A stretch of 64,000 nt of DNA from Alphaproteobacteria bacterium (lineage in GTDB: Bacteria > Pseudomonadota > Alphaproteobacteria > GCA-2746255): positions 277,159 through 341,158 of the forward strand of contig JAGWAR010000001.1 in the NCBI GenBank assembly GCA_021296325.1. The letters are read 5' to 3'. Below, piece by piece: positions 40,521 through 51,329 of the stretch. A program made the translations under genes and the position numbers. A model generated the notes under the pieces. It ran no database searches and was not told the DNA's origin. It saw only the letters and a program-made list of their open reading frames with translations. Position 1 is the first letter of the stretch. Every line of letters starts with the position of its first letter.

Positions 40521-40985
40521 CTAGCCGCGCCCGCGAGTGGGAGCAACTCCCGGATCCGGCACCCAAAGGCCTTCCGGCGCCGGGCCGGACTGGTAGAAAA
40601 CGTCGATCGGAATGCCGCCGCGCGGAAACCAGTAGCCGGCGATGCGAAACCAGCGGGGTTCCAGGGCGGTTTCCAACTTGCCGGCAATCTTCATCGTGCA
40701 GTCCTCGTGAAAGCTCGGCCAGTTCCGGAAGGAAGCCAGGTAAAGCTTCAACGACTTGCTTTCGATGAGCCGTTTCGCCGGCACATAGTCGATCACGAAA
40801 TGGGCGAAGTCCGGCTGGCCGGTGATCGGGCAAAGGGTCGTGAATTCCGGACAGGTGAAGCGGACCAGGTAATCGGTCCCGGCATTTGGATTCGGAAAGC
40901 TCTCCAACACCGCCCGTTCGGGCGAATCTGGAATTGCCGTCTTTCCCCCGAGTTGGGTCAGGGTCTTGTTTTCGGACTTAGCCAT
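40521..40985 (-). CDS. queF: NADPH-dependent 7-cyano-7-deazaguanine reductase QueF
   Basis: [56 protein letters not shown]. Confidence 0.97.
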   Translation of the reverse strand: MAKSENKTLTQLGGKTAIPDSPERAVLESFPNPNAGTDYLVRFTCPEFTTLCPITGQPDFAHFVIDYVPAKRLIESKSLKLYLASFRNWPSFHEDCTMKIAGKLETALEPRWFRIAGYWFPRGGIPIDVFYQSGPAPEGLWVPDPGVAPTRGRG

Positions 40986-41194
40986 GCCGCTTAGGCCTTT
41001 CGATTCGCTGGAAAAGGTGTAACGCGTCCGGGACCTGTCGCCAAGCCGCCGGCCTTGCTTTTCTTTCCTAGCCGGGTTTCAGGCTTCAGTGGATTTTTGA
41101 GGATAACCTTCTATCCACCTGATGGAATTAACGGAAATTTAACCCCTAGATTATGGGAATAGAATCCCACGAATACGATAGCGTGCAAATCCGC

Positions 41195-42313
41195 TCAATC
41201 CGCGCCGAGCTCGTCCCGTCGTTCCGCCCCGTGAAAGGCCTTGAGGAAGGCGGCAAGCGCGTTCCTTCGGATGGCGTCGCGCAGAGAGGCCATAAGTTCC
41301 TGATAGTAGTGCAGGTTATGGGCGGTGAGCAGGATGGCGCTCAGGATCTCGCCCGATTTCGTCAGGTGATGGAGATAGGCGCGGGAATAGCCGATGCAGG
41401 CGGGGCACCCGCAGGCAGCGTCCAGCGGGGCCGGATCCTCGGCATGGCGGGCATTTCGCAAATTGAGCTTGCCCTCCCGGGTGAAGGCCTGGCCGGTGCG
41501 CCCCGAGCGGGTCGGCAGCACGCAGTCGAAAAGGTCGATGCCGCGCGAGACCGCGTCGACGATGTCTTCCGGCGTGCCGACGCCCATCAGATAGCGGGGT
41601 TTCCCCTCGGGCAGGCGAGGCAGCGTCGCGTCCAGCGTCTCGGCGGTTTTCTCGCGCGCCTCGCCGACGGAAAGTCCGCCGATGGCGTAGCCGTCGAAGC
41701 CGGTTTCGAGAAGGCATTCGGCCGATTCGATTCGAAGATCCGGAAAGACGCTGCCCTGCACGATCCCGAAAATGCCATAGCCTTCCCGTTCCCGAAACGC
41801 CGCCTTCGAGCGTTGTGCCCAACGCATCGAAAGCCGCATGGATTTTGCCGCGTCCTCCTCCGTCGTCGGCCAGGCCGTGCATTCGTCGAAGGCCATCGTG
41901 ATATCGGCATCGAGTTGGTGCTGGATTTCGATGGCGCGTTCCGGCGTCAGTTCGTGGCGGGAGCCGTCGAGATGGGACTGGAAGACGACCCCTTCCTCGC
42001 GGATCTCCCGGAGTTTGGCCAGGGACCACACCTGAAAACCCCCGGAATCCGTGAGAATCGGGCCATCCCAATTCATGAAACGATGTAGCCCGCCAAGGCG
42101 TGCGATCCGTTCGGCGCCGGGGCGAAGCATCAGATGGTAGGTGTTGGCGAGCAGGATTTCGGCGCCCGTCGCCCGCACCATTTCCGGCGTCATCGCCTTC
42201 ACGGTGGCGGCCGTGCCGACCGGCATGAAGGCCGGCGTGTGGACTTCGCCATGAGCCGTTTCGAGACGGCCGAGCCGCGCCCTCTCCGATGTGGTTTCGT
42301 GTTCGAATTTCAC
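41195..42313 (-). CDS. tgt: tRNA-guanine(34) transglycosylase
   Basis: Start GTG ([34 protein letters not shown]); [50 protein letters not shown]. Confidence 0.96.
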   Translation of the reverse strand: MKFEHETTSERARLGRLETAHGEVHTPAFMPVGTAATVKAMTPEMVRATGAEILLANTYHLMLRPGAERIARLGGLHRFMNWDGPILTDSGGFQVWSLAKLREIREEGVVFQSHLDGSRHELTPERAIEIQHQLDADITMAFDECTAWPTTEEDAAKSMRLSMRWAQRSKAAFREREGYGIFGIVQGSVFPDLRIESAECLLETGFDGYAIGGLSVGEAREKTAETLDATLPRLPEGKPRYLMGVGTPEDIVDAVSRGIDLFDCVLPTRSGRTGQAFTREGKLNLRNARHAEDPAPLDAACGCPACIGYSRAYLHHLTKSGEILSAILLTAHNLHYYQELMASLRDAIRRNALAAFLKAFHGAERRDELGAD

Positions 42314-43368
42314 TCTTTGGCCTCCGGCGTCAGCAAGCAGCAATCCCCGTAGGAATAGAAACGATAACCCGTACGAATTGCATGCGCATACGCCTCCAGC
42401 ATGCGCGTCCTTCCGGCGAAGGCACAAACCAACACGAACAGGGTCGAACGTGGAAGGTGAAAATTCGTGAGTAAAAGATCGGCCGCCCGGAAGGCGTGAC
42501 CGGGTTTGATGAAAAGCGACGTCTCGCCCTCGAAAGGCTGCACGAGGCCGTTCGCATCCGCCGCCGTTTCCAGCAGGCGCAGCGCGGTGGTTCCGACCGG
42601 CACGATGCGCCCACCCTTGGCGCGGGCTTCGTTGATGGTACGCGCCGCATTTTTTGAGATTTGGCCCCATTCGCTGTGGAGGCGATGCTCGGCCAGGTTT
42701 TCGGTCGTGACCGGCAGGAAGGTGCCAGCGCCGACGTGAAGCGTCAGCATCACCCGTCCGATGCCGCGGGCCTCAAGCGCGCGAAGCAGGCGTTCCGTGT
42801 AGTGCAGCCCGGCGGTGGGGGCCGCCACCGCGCCGGGGGTTGCGGCAAAAATCGTCTGGTAGTCCTCGCGGTCCTTCGCGTCGGGCCCTTCGTCGCGGCG
42901 AATGTAGGGGGGGAGGGGGACGCGTCCGATCCGCTCGAGCGTTGCGGACAACGCCTCGCCGCCCTGGTTCAGCTGTAACGCAATCTCGCCGCCTTCGCGT
43001 TTTTCCAGGACCTCCGCCTCAAGGCCTTCGGCAAAGCAAAGCCGGTTGCCGACGCCGAGTTTCTTCCCCGGCCGGGCGAAAGCGAGCCAGCGGTCCGCCG
43101 CCAGGGCCTTGTGCAGGGTGACTTCGATTTTCGCCTGGTCCCGGTGGCCGAAAAGCCGCGCCGGCAGCACCCGGGTATCGTTGAACACAAGCAGATCGCC
43201 GGGCGCAAGCAGGGCGGACAAATCGCGCATCGTGTGGTCGAGAAATTCTTCGCCCACCGCCAGCAGCCGCGCCGCATCCCGCGGGCTCACGGGACGGTCC
43301 GCGATCCGTTCCTTCGGCAGGTCGAAATCGTAATGCGAAAGTCGCTCCGATGCCTTCACGCGGCCCAC
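42310..43368 (-). CDS. queA: S-adenosylmethionine:tRNA ribosyltransferase-isomerase
   Basis: [69 protein letters not shown] overlap with tgt. Confidence 0.97.
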   Translation of the reverse strand: MGRVKASERLSHYDFDLPKERIADRPVSPRDAARLLAVGEEFLDHTMRDLSALLAPGDLLVFNDTRVLPARLFGHRDQAKIEVTLHKALAADRWLAFARPGKKLGVGNRLCFAEGLEAEVLEKREGGEIALQLNQGGEALSATLERIGRVPLPPYIRRDEGPDAKDREDYQTIFAATPGAVAAPTAGLHYTERLLRALEARGIGRVMLTLHVGAGTFLPVTTENLAEHRLHSEWGQISKNAARTINEARAKGGRIVPVGTTALRLLETAADANGLVQPFEGETSLFIKPGHAFRAADLLLTNFHLPRSTLFVLVCAFAGRTRMLEAYAHAIRTGYRFYSYGDCCLLTPEAKE

Positions 43369-44474
43369 TCCTCTTGCACGGCGGCGTCCGTTTCGGAAGA
43401 GGCGTGCCGCGCCTTAAGGGCCGCGAAGGTGTCCGCGTTCATAAGACGGTGAAGCGCCCAGACGGCCATTCCGCGGACGAGCGGCGAGGGATCCGAAAGG
43501 CGGCGCTTAACCGCTGGTACGGCCCTTGAGTTCCCGGAATTCCCAAGCGCGATCAAGACGTTGCGAAGGAAGCGCGGATACCCGATGCGCTTGATGGCGC
43601 TGCCGGCAAAGCGTTGCCGGAAGGCGGCGTCGTCCAATTCGAGAAGCTCGGCGAGGGCGGGGCCTTCAAGTTCGGACCGGGGCAGGAAGGCGTATTCCTT
43701 CGTCTGACGCGCAAATTTGTTCCATGGGCAAACGGCGAGGCAATCGTCGCAGCCATAGATGCGGTTTCCCATCGGTTCGCGGAATTCGCGCGGGATGACG
43801 CCCTTGTGTTCGATTGTGAGGTAGGAAATGCAACGCCGCGCATCAAGCTCGTAGGCCTTTGGGAAGGCCTGGGTCGGACAGACGTCGAGGCAGGCGTGGC
43901 AATCGCCGCAATGGTCTTTTTCCGGCGCGTCCGGCGGCAGGGGCAGCGTCGTCAGAATCTCACCCAGGAAAAGCCAGGAACCGTAGTGCCTGGAGACCAA
44001 ATTCGTGTGCTTTCCCTGCCAGCCGATGCCGCCTTTTTCGGCCAGGGGCTTTTCCATCAAGGGGGCGGTGTCGACGAAGACCTTCACCTCGCAGGTGAAG
44101 GTATCGGCGATCCAGCCGGCAAGCTGTTTCAGCCGTTTCTTGATCGTATCGTGGTAGTCCGCGCCGCGGGCATAGACGCTGATATTGCCAAGGCCGGGCG
44201 TTGCGAGAAGGGCAAGCGCGTCTTTCGCCGGTGCGTAGTTCATGCCAAGGACGATGACGCTTTTTGCTTCGGGCCAAAGGGTTTGTGGATCGGCGCGGCG
44301 CGCGGCGTTTGCTTCAAGCCACGCCATATCGCCGTGATAGCCTTTTTCGAGAAAATGCCGGAGACCCTGCTTGAAATTCGCGTCGGTTTCGGCGGTAAGA
44401 AAACCTACCGCATCGAAACCCAATGCCTTCGCCTTCGTCCGGATAGACTCGCCGCTCGTTTCGCTCGCCTTCAT
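43356..44474 (-). CDS. queG: Epoxyqueuosine reductase
   Basis: ALGFDAVGFLTAETD; WLEANAARRADPQTLWPEAKSVIVLGMNYAP; CGDCHACLDVCPTQAF...DDCLAVCPWNKFA; C-terminal HEAT-like repeat. Confidence 0.96.
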   Translation of the reverse strand: MKASETSGESIRTKAKALGFDAVGFLTAETDANFKQGLRHFLEKGYHGDMAWLEANAARRADPQTLWPEAKSVIVLGMNYAPAKDALALLATPGLGNISVYARGADYHDTIKKRLKQLAGWIADTFTCEVKVFVDTAPLMEKPLAEKGGIGWQGKHTNLVSRHYGSWLFLGEILTTLPLPPDAPEKDHCGDCHACLDVCPTQAFPKAYELDARRCISYLTIEHKGVIPREFREPMGNRIYGCDDCLAVCPWNKFARQTKEYAFLPRSELEGPALAELLELDDAAFRQRFAGSAIKRIGYPRFLRNVLIALGNSGNSRAVPAVKRRLSDPSPLVRGMAVWALHRLMNADTFAALKARHASSETDAAVQEEWAA

Positions 44475-44482
44475 AGCCGCCT

Positions 44483-46885
44483 CTACTGGCGAAGTTCGGC
44501 CCCGGTCGCCTTGCGCACGTTCTCCACAATTTTCTCGGCGACGACGGTGATTTCCTCGTCCGTCAGCGTCTTCTCGCGGGGCTGCAGGGTGACGGAAATA
44601 GCGAGCGATTTCTTGCCGGGGGCGATGCCTTTTCCCTGGTAGACGTCGAAGACGGTAACGCTTTCGATCAACTGCGGCGCCGCTTTCTTCGTGGCGCGGA
44701 GGATGTCTCCCGCCGCCACGGCCTCATCGACGACGAAGGCAAAGTCGCGGGCGATCGGCTGGAAAGGCGACGCATCGAGCGGCGGGCGGGCGCGGTCAGC
44801 CCGGAGCCTCGGCGCCGGCACGCGGTCGAGGAAGACCTCGAAACCAACGACGGGCCCTTCGACGTCAAGCCGCTTGAGAATACCGGGATGGACCTCGCCA
44901 AAATGGGCGAGCACGTTCTTCGGTCCCTGGCGGAACGCGCCGACGCGGCCCGGATGGTACCAGGCGGGGCCCTCGGAGACGGCTTCCAGGCTTGCGGCCT
45001 TTACGCCGGCGGCGACAAGAGTCGCTAGCGCATCCGCCTTCGCATCGAAGGCGTCCACCGCCCGCTCGGGCTCCAGCCAGTGGCGGGCATGGGCCTTGCC
45101 GGTGCGCAGGCCGGCCGCCACCAGGGCCTGATCCTTTGCCGCAAGGCCCGTATATTGCGGCCCGATTTCGAACAGGGCCAAATCCGGAAGGCCGCGATCG
45201 GCGTTGCGTCCCGCCGCCCCGATTAGGTTGGGCAGGATCGAGGGCCGCAGCATGTCGAGATCGGCGCTGATCGGATTTTCCAGCGCCAGCGTCGCGCCGC
45301 CGCCGAAATCGCCGGCAATGCGGGAGGAAAGGAAAGACCAGCTCACCACCTCGACCATGCCGCGGCCGGCGAGCGTACGCCGGGCGAACTCCGCCTGGTG
45401 ATTGGCTGGCGTCACGCTGACCGGGGGAAGCGACGTTTCCGGCGGCAACGGCAGTGAGGGAATGGCGTCGTAGCCGTGAATGCGAAGCACTTCCTCGACG
45501 AGGTCCGCTTCGTCCTCGATATCGTTGCGCCAGGAAGGGACGCGCACGGCAAGGCGCTTGCCTTTTTTCACGCTTTCGAAGCCGAGTTTTTTCAGAATGC
45601 TAAGCGACTTCCTTTCGGGAAGGTTGAGGCCGCCAAGGGCGTACACGCGTGCGGGGCGGAAGAAAACCGTCTGGTTGCGTTTTTCCTCCTTGCCGACGAT
45701 GACGCATTTTCCGGCCTCGCCTCCACAGAATTGGAGGATGCGTTGCGTCGCCGCTTCCATGCCTGGCAGGACCATGACGGGATCGACGCCACGTTCGAAA
45801 CGATGGCGCGCGTCCGTTTCGATATTGAGTTTGCGTCCCGTCGCCGCCGTGCGGATGGGATCGAAGATGGCCGATTCGACGAAGACGTTCGTCGTCGCTT
45901 CCGTGCAACCGGAGGCCTCGCCGCCGATAACGCCAGCGAGACTCAGGACCTCTTTCTCGTCAGCAATCACGCACATGTTCGGATCCAGCCGGTAGTCCTT
46001 GCCATCGAGGGCCCGCAGCGTTTCCCCCTTGCGGGCGAGGCGCACGGTGAGATTCCCCTGCAGCCGGTCGGCGTCGAAAACGTGCATGGGACGGCCAAAC
46101 TCGATCGCCATCAGGTTTGTTACGTCGACAAGGGCGGAAATGGGGCGCAACCCGACAGCGAGCAGGCGACGTTGCAGCCAGGCGGGGCTTGGCCCGTTCT
46201 TCACGCCGCGCAGGCTGCGGCCAACGAAATGGGCACACGCGTTCCTGGCGTTCTTCGGGAAATCGAGGGAAAGGCCGACCGGGCTTTTGAAGGCGCCGGC
46301 AACGGGTTTCGCCCGCCAGGGCTTCAACCGGCCGAGGCCGGCCGCCGCAAGGTCCCGGGCAATGCCGCGCACGCCGAGGCAGTCACCGCGATTGGGGGTG
46401 AGTCCCAGATGGATGACCGGGTCGTTCAGACCAAGGGCGGCAACGGCGCTGGTGCCGACTTTTGCATCGGCCGAGAGCTCGATGATGCCGTCGTGGTCCT
46501 CGCCGAGTTCAAGTTCCGCCGCCGAACACAGCATGCCTTCGCTCAAGACTCCGCGAATTTTGCCGGCCCGCAAGGGTTCTCCCGTCGCCGGGATGACGGT
46601 GCCCGGCCGGGCCAGCACGCCTTTCATTCCGGCCCGTGCGTTGGGGGCGCCGCAGACAACGGTGAAGGTCTGCTTGCCGGTCGAGACGGTGCAAAGCTGA
46701 AGACGGTCGGCGTCCGGGTGGCGTTCGGCCGTTTCCACCCTGGCCACGACGAAACCTTTGAGTGCTTTTGCCCGGTCGATCAGTTCCTCGACTTCCAGCC
46801 CGACCGCCGTCAGCGTGTCCGCGATCGTCGCGAGATCGGCCTTCGTGTCGAGATGATCGCGAAGCCAGCCGAGGGTGAATTTCAT
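44483..46885 (-). CDS. pheT: Phenylalanine--tRNA ligase beta subunit
   Basis: [65 protein letters not shown]-terminal FDX-ACB domain. Confidence 0.97.
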   Translation of the reverse strand: MKFTLGWLRDHLDTKADLATIADTLTAVGLEVEELIDRAKALKGFVVARVETAERHPDADRLQLCTVSTGKQTFTVVCGAPNARAGMKGVLARPGTVIPATGEPLRAGKIRGVLSEGMLCSAAELELGEDHDGIIELSADAKVGTSAVAALGLNDPVIHLGLTPNRGDCLGVRGIARDLAAAGLGRLKPWRAKPVAGAFKSPVGLSLDFPKNARNACAHFVGRSLRGVKNGPSPAWLQRRLLAVGLRPISALVDVTNLMAIEFGRPMHVFDADRLQGNLTVRLARKGETLRALDGKDYRLDPNMCVIADEKEVLSLAGVIGGEASGCTEATTNVFVESAIFDPIRTAATGRKLNIETDARHRFERGVDPVMVLPGMEAATQRILQFCGGEAGKCVIVGKEEKRNQTVFFRPARVYALGGLNLPERKSLSILKKLGFESVKKGKRLAVRVPSWRNDIEDEADLVEEVLRIHGYDAIPSLPLPPETSLPPVSVTPANHQAEFARRTLAGRGMVEVVSWSFLSSRIAGDFGGGATLALENPISADLDMLRPSILPNLIGAAGRNADRGLPDLALFEIGPQYTGLAAKDQALVAAGLRTGKAHARHWLEPERAVDAFDAKADALATLVAAGVKAASLEAVSEGPAWYHPGRVGAFRQGPKNVLAHFGEVHPGILKRLDVEGPVVGFEVFLDRVPAPRLRADRARPPLDASPFQPIARDFAFVVDEAVAAGDILRATKKAAPQLIESVTVFDVYQGKGIAPGKKSLAISVTLQPREKTLTDEEITVVAEKIVENVRKATGAELRQ

Positions 46886-47958
46886 TACGAAAGCCCCCCG
46901 GTCAGGGTCGGCACGTCAAGCGGTAGGAAGCCGTAGTGACGAAGCCAGCGCAGGTCCGCCTCGAAAAAGGTGCGCAGGTCCGGAATGCCGTATTTCAGCA
47001 TGGCGACGCGTTCGACCCCGAGGCCGAAGGCAAAGCCCTGATAGACGCTCGAATCGATCCCACAATGCTCCAGCACCTTCGGATGGACCATTCCGCAACC
47101 CAGAATCTCGAGCCAGTCGGCCCCGGCCCCGACGCGGATGGTGTCCTTCTCACGGGCGCAGCCGATGTCGACTTCTGCCGAGGGTTCCGTGAAGGGAAAG
47201 AAGCTTGGCCGGAAGCGCAACGGCACTTCGTCGAGTTCAAAGAAGGCACGGCAGAAATCGAAGAGGCAACCTTTCAGGTGTCCCATATGGGTGCCACGGT
47301 CGATGAGCAGGCCCTCGATCTGGTGGAACATCGGCGTGTGCGTGATGTCTGAATCCCGCCGATAGGTACGGCCTGGTGCCACGATCCGGATCGGCGGCTT
47401 TGCCGCGCGCATTGTCCGGATCTGGACCGGCGAAGTATGGGTGCGAAGCAACCTGCGCTCGCCCGAAGCGTCGGGCGGGAAGTAGAAGGTGTCGTGCATC
47501 TGGCGGGCGGGGTGTTCCGGCGGGATATTCAGGGCCGCGAAATTGTGGAAATCGTCCTCGACGTCCGGGCCCTCCGCCACGGCGAATCCCATGGCGCCGA
47601 AGATCTGAAGCAGTTCACCCAGCGTCTGGCTGATGGGGTGGATGCGCCCCTCCGTTTCGGGACGGGGCGGCAGCGTCATGTCAAAGCGTTCCTGAAGCAG
47701 GCGCGCGTTCAACGCCGAATCGCCCAATACGCGGCCGCGTTCGGTAATCGCCCGGCTTATTTCCTCCTTCAGCGTATTCAGGGCCGCGCCCTGGTTGCGG
47801 CGTGCCTCGGGCTCAAGGGCGCCCAACCCCTTCATCCGTTTGGTGATTTGCCCTTTCTTGCCGAGGACCGCGACACGCAGCTGCTCGAGATCGTCGAGGT
47901 TTTGCGCCGTTTCGATTTCGTCTAGCAGCGTCTTGCGCAGGGAGTCGAGATCCGTCAT
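46885..47958 (-). CDS. pheS: Phenylalanine--tRNA ligase alpha subunit
   Basis: [65 protein letters not shown]. Confidence 0.97.
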   Translation of the reverse strand: MTDLDSLRKTLLDEIETAQNLDDLEQLRVAVLGKKGQITKRMKGLGALEPEARRNQGAALNTLKEEISRAITERGRVLGDSALNARLLQERFDMTLPPRPETEGRIHPISQTLGELLQIFGAMGFAVAEGPDVEDDFHNFAALNIPPEHPARQMHDTFYFPPDASGERRLLRTHTSPVQIRTMRAAKPPIRIVAPGRTYRRDSDITHTPMFHQIEGLLIDRGTHMGHLKGCLFDFCRAFFELDEVPLRFRPSFFPFTEPSAEVDIGCAREKDTIRVGAGADWLEILGCGMVHPKVLEHCGIDSSVYQGFAFGLGVERVAMLKYGIPDLRTFFEADLRWLRHYGFLPLDVPTLTGGLS

Positions 47959-47980
47959 CGTTTTCCCGCCTTAGGAAAAG

Positions 47981-48008
47981 AAGGGGGCTTACGAATGCAA
48001 GCCCCTTA
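47981..48008 (-). terminator. Hairpin followed by a pyrimidine tract between rplT and pheS, possible attenuator or partial terminator
   Basis: Minus strand AAGGGGCTT-GCATTCGT-AAGCCCCCTT then CTTTTCC (one bulged C). Confidence 0.5.
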
Positions 48009-48041
48009 CTTCGAAGTCCAATTGCCGGTTCGGGGCCAGGA

Positions 48042-48407
48042 TTATGCGGTGGGACCCAGCGCCGTCCGGGCCCGCTCTACGATCTCCTTAAAGGCCGACG
48101 GGTCGTTCACCGCAAGATCCGAAAGCACCTTGCGATCCATCTCGATCCCGGCCTTCTTGATGCCATTTATGAATTGCGAATAGGTAAGCCCGTGTTCCCG
48201 GACCCCTGCATTGATACGTTGTATCCAAAGCGCGCGGAAACTGCGCTTGCGGTTGCGCCGGTCACGGTAGGCGTATTGCAGACCCTTCTCGACCCGCTCG
48301 ATCGCAACGCGAAAGTTTGATTTCGCCCGCCCGCGATAACCGGTGGCTCGATCGACGACCTTCTTGTGACGAGCGTGGGTGGTGACCCCTCTTTTAACGC
48401 GTGCCAT
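48042..48407 (-). CDS. rplT: 50S ribosomal protein L20
   Basis: [68 protein letters not shown]. Confidence 0.98.
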   Translation of the reverse strand: MARVKRGVTTHARHKKVVDRATGYRGRAKSNFRVAIERVEKGLQYAYRDRRNRKRSFRALWIQRINAGVREHGLTYSQFINGIKKAGIEMDRKVLSDLAVNDPSAFKEIVERARTALGPTA

Positions 48408-48416
48408 GGGTCGTCC

Positions 48417-48623
48417 CTAACCGCCGTAAGGCATGAATTTTTTGACGATGGCCGCGCTCGACTCCGACAGAATCTTCGTGCCGCGCGCTTTTCTTTTCGT
48501 TTTCTGGGAGCGCTTGCGCAGATTGTGACGCTTCCCCGACGGGTTCATCACGATCTTGCCCGTCGCGGTACGACGGAATCGGCGCTTTGTGCTGCTTTTC
48601 GTCTTCAGCTTGGGCATTTCCAT
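48417..48623 (-). CDS. rpmI: 50S ribosomal protein L35
   Basis: MEMPKLKTKSSTKRRFRRTATGKIVMNPSGKRHNLRKRSQKTKR; true start probably MPKLKTKSS. Confidence 0.97.
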   Translation of the reverse strand: MEMPKLKTKSSTKRRFRRTATGKIVMNPSGKRHNLRKRSQKTKRKARGTKILSESSAAIVKKFMPYGG

Positions 48624-48747
48624 CTCCCCTAAGTGGAGGTTTTATGAGCGGCTGGGCATGCCCTTGGGCCTCACCGCTCGAAAGCAGCGTGGGTTATAGC
48701 GAGTGCGCATTGGAAAGGCAAGAACCCGGCGGGGGCAGCCGTATCCC

Positions 48748-49284
48748 TTATTTTGTAGTCAGGACCATCGTCATCAGCCGTCCCTCGGTCCGGGGAAACT
48801 GCTCGATTTTGCCGACTTCTTCCACGTCATCGCGGATCCGCATGAGCACGTTCAACCCCAAATCCTGGTGGGCCATTTCCCGGCCGCGGAAACGCATCGT
48901 CACCTTGACCTTGTTGCCCTCCCGCAGGAAGTCGATGATCTTGCGGAGCTTCACCTCGTAATCGTGAGCCTCGATTCCGGGGCGCAGCTTGATCTCCTTG
49001 ATGTCGATTACCTTCTGCTTCTTTTTCGCTTCGGCGCGCTTCTTGCTCTCTTTGTATTTGAGCTTGCCGTAGTCGAGAACTTTGCAGACGGGCGGATCGG
49101 CGCTCGGCGATATTTCGACGAGGTCGAGTCCTGCCTCCTCGGCAGCTTTGAGCCCTTCCTCGATGGAAACGATTCCAATTTGTTCCGAGTCGGCTCCGAT
49201 AAGACGGATGGTGGGTACGTCGATTTGTTCGTTGATGCGGGGTCCCTGTCGGGACGGCCGCGTTTGCGCAGCTAACCTAGCTAT
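48748..49284 (-). CDS. infC: Translation initiation factor IF-3, apparent AUA start codon
   Basis: Minus strand GGAGGAAGTTC-ATA then (I)ARLAAQTRPSRQGPRINEQIDVPTIRLIGADSEQIGIVSIEEGLKAAEEAGLDLVEISPSADPPVCKVLDYGKLKYKESKKRAEAKKKQKVIDIKEIKLRPGIEAHDYEVKLRKII... The ORF track shows only the last 68 aa from an internal GTG. Confidence 0.93.
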   Translation of the reverse strand: MARLAAQTRPSRQGPRINEQIDVPTIRLIGADSEQIGIVSIEEGLKAAEEAGLDLVEISPSADPPVCKVLDYGKLKYKESKKRAEAKKKQKVIDIKEIKLRPGIEAHDYEVKLRKIIDFLREGNKVKVTMRFRGREMAHQDLGLNVLMRIRDDVEEVGKIEQFPRTEGRLMTMVLTTK

Positions 49285-49335
49285 GAACTTCCTCCAATAA
49301 TTGTTTCGATGAGAGTTACGGTTCCGGACGAAGGC

Positions 49336-51252
49336 TTACGCGTCAGGAGCCGCAGCTTCCGACGTAAGTCTAACGACTGCTTTATCAAGGGCAAGGCTTT
49401 CTTGATCCTTGTCGCCCAGGTAGCGGATGGAAACCGTCCGATTTTCCGTCTCCCGATTGCCAACGGCAAGGAGAACGGGGACTTTGGCAAGGCTGTGCTC
49501 GCGCACCTTGTAATTGATCTTTTCGTTACGAAGGTCTGCCTCAACCCGCAGCCCCGCCTTTTGGAGCGCCGCGACAACCTCCTTGGCGTAGGCGTCGCTG
49601 TCATTCGTGATCGTTGTGACGACAACCTGAAGCGGTGCCAGCCACAGGGGCAGGCGCCCGGCGTAATGTTCGATGAGGACGCCGATGAAGCGTTCGATGG
49701 ACCCCAGAATCGCCCGGTGCAGCATGACCGGCCGATGTTTCTCGCCGTCCTCGCCGATGTAGCTTGCGTTCAGCCGCTCCGGCAGGACGAAATCGACCTG
49801 CAGCGTGCCGCATTGCCAGTCGCGGCCGATGGCGTCGCGCAGCACGAATTCGAGTTTCGGCCCGTAGAAGGCGCCTTCGCCGGGATTAGGCGAGACCGCA
49901 AGGCCGGTCGCTTCGGTGGCGGCGCGAAGAGCCGCCTCGGCGGCATCCCAGACGGCGTCGTCCCCGGCCCGCAGGTCCGGCCGGTCGGCGTATTTGATGA
50001 CAACGTCCTCATAGCCGAAATCCTTGTAGACGCTTAAGAGGAGCGTGCAGAACGCCTTCGTTTCCTCGGTGATCTGGTCTTGGGTGCAGAAGATGTGGGC
50101 GTCGTCCTGGGTGAAGGCGCGGACCCGCATGAGCCCATGCAGCGCGCCGGACGGTTCGTTCCGGTGGCAGGTACCAAACTCGGCCATGCGCAACGGCAGG
50201 TCGCGGTAGCTTTTCCCGCCCTGCCGGAAAATCTGGACGTGGCCCGGGCAGTTCATCGGCTTCAAGGCCAGCACGCGTTCCTCCGACTCGGCGGTGAACA
50301 TATGCTCGCGAAACTTTTCCCAATGGCCGGACTGTTCCCAGAGGCTGCGGTCGACAAGTTCCGGGGTCCGCACTTCGACATAGCCGGCCCGGTCCAGACG
50401 ACGGCGAATGTAGTCTTCGAGAATGCGATAAAGCGTCCAGCCTTTCGCGTGCCAGAAGATGGAGCCGACGGCTTCTTCCTGAATGTGGAAGAGGTCCATC
50501 TCCTTGCCCAGACGGCGGTGGTCTCGCCGCGTCGCTTCCTCAAGCACAAAGAGGTGGTGTTTTAATTCTTTTTCGTTTGCCCAGGCGGTGCCGTAGATGC
50601 GCTGGAGCATTTCGTTTTTGGAATCGCCCCGCCAATAGGCGCCGGCCAGCTTCATCAGCTTGAACCCTTTGCCAAGCCTTCCGGTCGATGGCAGATGGGG
50701 GCCCCGGCAAAGGTCGATGAAGTTGCCCTGACGGTAAAGCGTGATGGGCTCGCCTTCCGGAATCGCTTCGATGATTTCCGCCTTGTAGTGTTCGCCCATG
50801 TTCTTGAAGAAGACAATCGCCTCCTTGCGGTCCCAGACCTCGCGAACGACCTCTTCGTCGCGTGCAACGATCTCGTGCATGCGTTTTTCGATCTTCTCCA
50901 GATCTTCCGGCGTGAAGGGCTCTTTTCTGGAAAAATCGTAATAGAAGCCGTTTTCGATCGCCGGGCCGATCGTGACCTGGGTCTCGGGGTAAAGCTCCTT
51001 CACCGCTTCGGCCATGGCATGGGCGGCATCGTGGCGCAGGACTTCGCGCCCTTCGTCCGTTTCGCGGGTAACGATGGCGATTGCGGCGTCCTTCTCGATC
51101 GGACGGGTAAGGTCCCAGAGCTCGCCGTTCACGCGAATGGCGACCGCCGCCTTGGCAAGGCCGGCGCCGATGGCCGAGGCGATCTCCAGACCGCTCACGC
51201 CTTTTTCGTGGGTCTGGGTGGAGCCGTCGGGAAGGGTGATCGTAAGCATCAT
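49336..51252 (-). CDS. thrS: Threonine--tRNA ligase
   Basis: TGS-domain N-terminus; [41 protein letters not shown]; class II core and anticodon-binding domain. Confidence 0.97.
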   Translation of the reverse strand: MMLTITLPDGSTQTHEKGVSGLEIASAIGAGLAKAAVAIRVNGELWDLTRPIEKDAAIAIVTRETDEGREVLRHDAAHAMAEAVKELYPETQVTIGPAIENGFYYDFSRKEPFTPEDLEKIEKRMHEIVARDEEVVREVWDRKEAIVFFKNMGEHYKAEIIEAIPEGEPITLYRQGNFIDLCRGPHLPSTGRLGKGFKLMKLAGAYWRGDSKNEMLQRIYGTAWANEKELKHHLFVLEEATRRDHRRLGKEMDLFHIQEEAVGSIFWHAKGWTLYRILEDYIRRRLDRAGYVEVRTPELVDRSLWEQSGHWEKFREHMFTAESEERVLALKPMNCPGHVQIFRQGGKSYRDLPLRMAEFGTCHRNEPSGALHGLMRVRAFTQDDAHIFCTQDQITEETKAFCTLLLSVYKDFGYEDVVIKYADRPDLRAGDDAVWDAAEAALRAATEATGLAVSPNPGEGAFYGPKLEFVLRDAIGRDWQCGTLQVDFVLPERLNASYIGEDGEKHRPVMLHRAILGSIERFIGVLIEHYAGRLPLWLAPLQVVVTTITNDSDAYAKEVVAALQKAGLRVEADLRNEKINYKVREHSLAKVPVLLAVGNRETENRTVSIRYLGDKDQESLALDKAVVRLTSEAAAPDA

Positions 51253-51329
51253 GCAAGTAACCGGTCGAAAGTCCGGAAAACCGTCTTTTTCCTAAGGGTT
51301 GCGGAAATGTAGAACCTTTCGAAACGGTG

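Noticed and set aside
45476-46936. 486-aa plus-strand ORF
   Set aside because: Antisense to pheT, which has unambiguous motifs.
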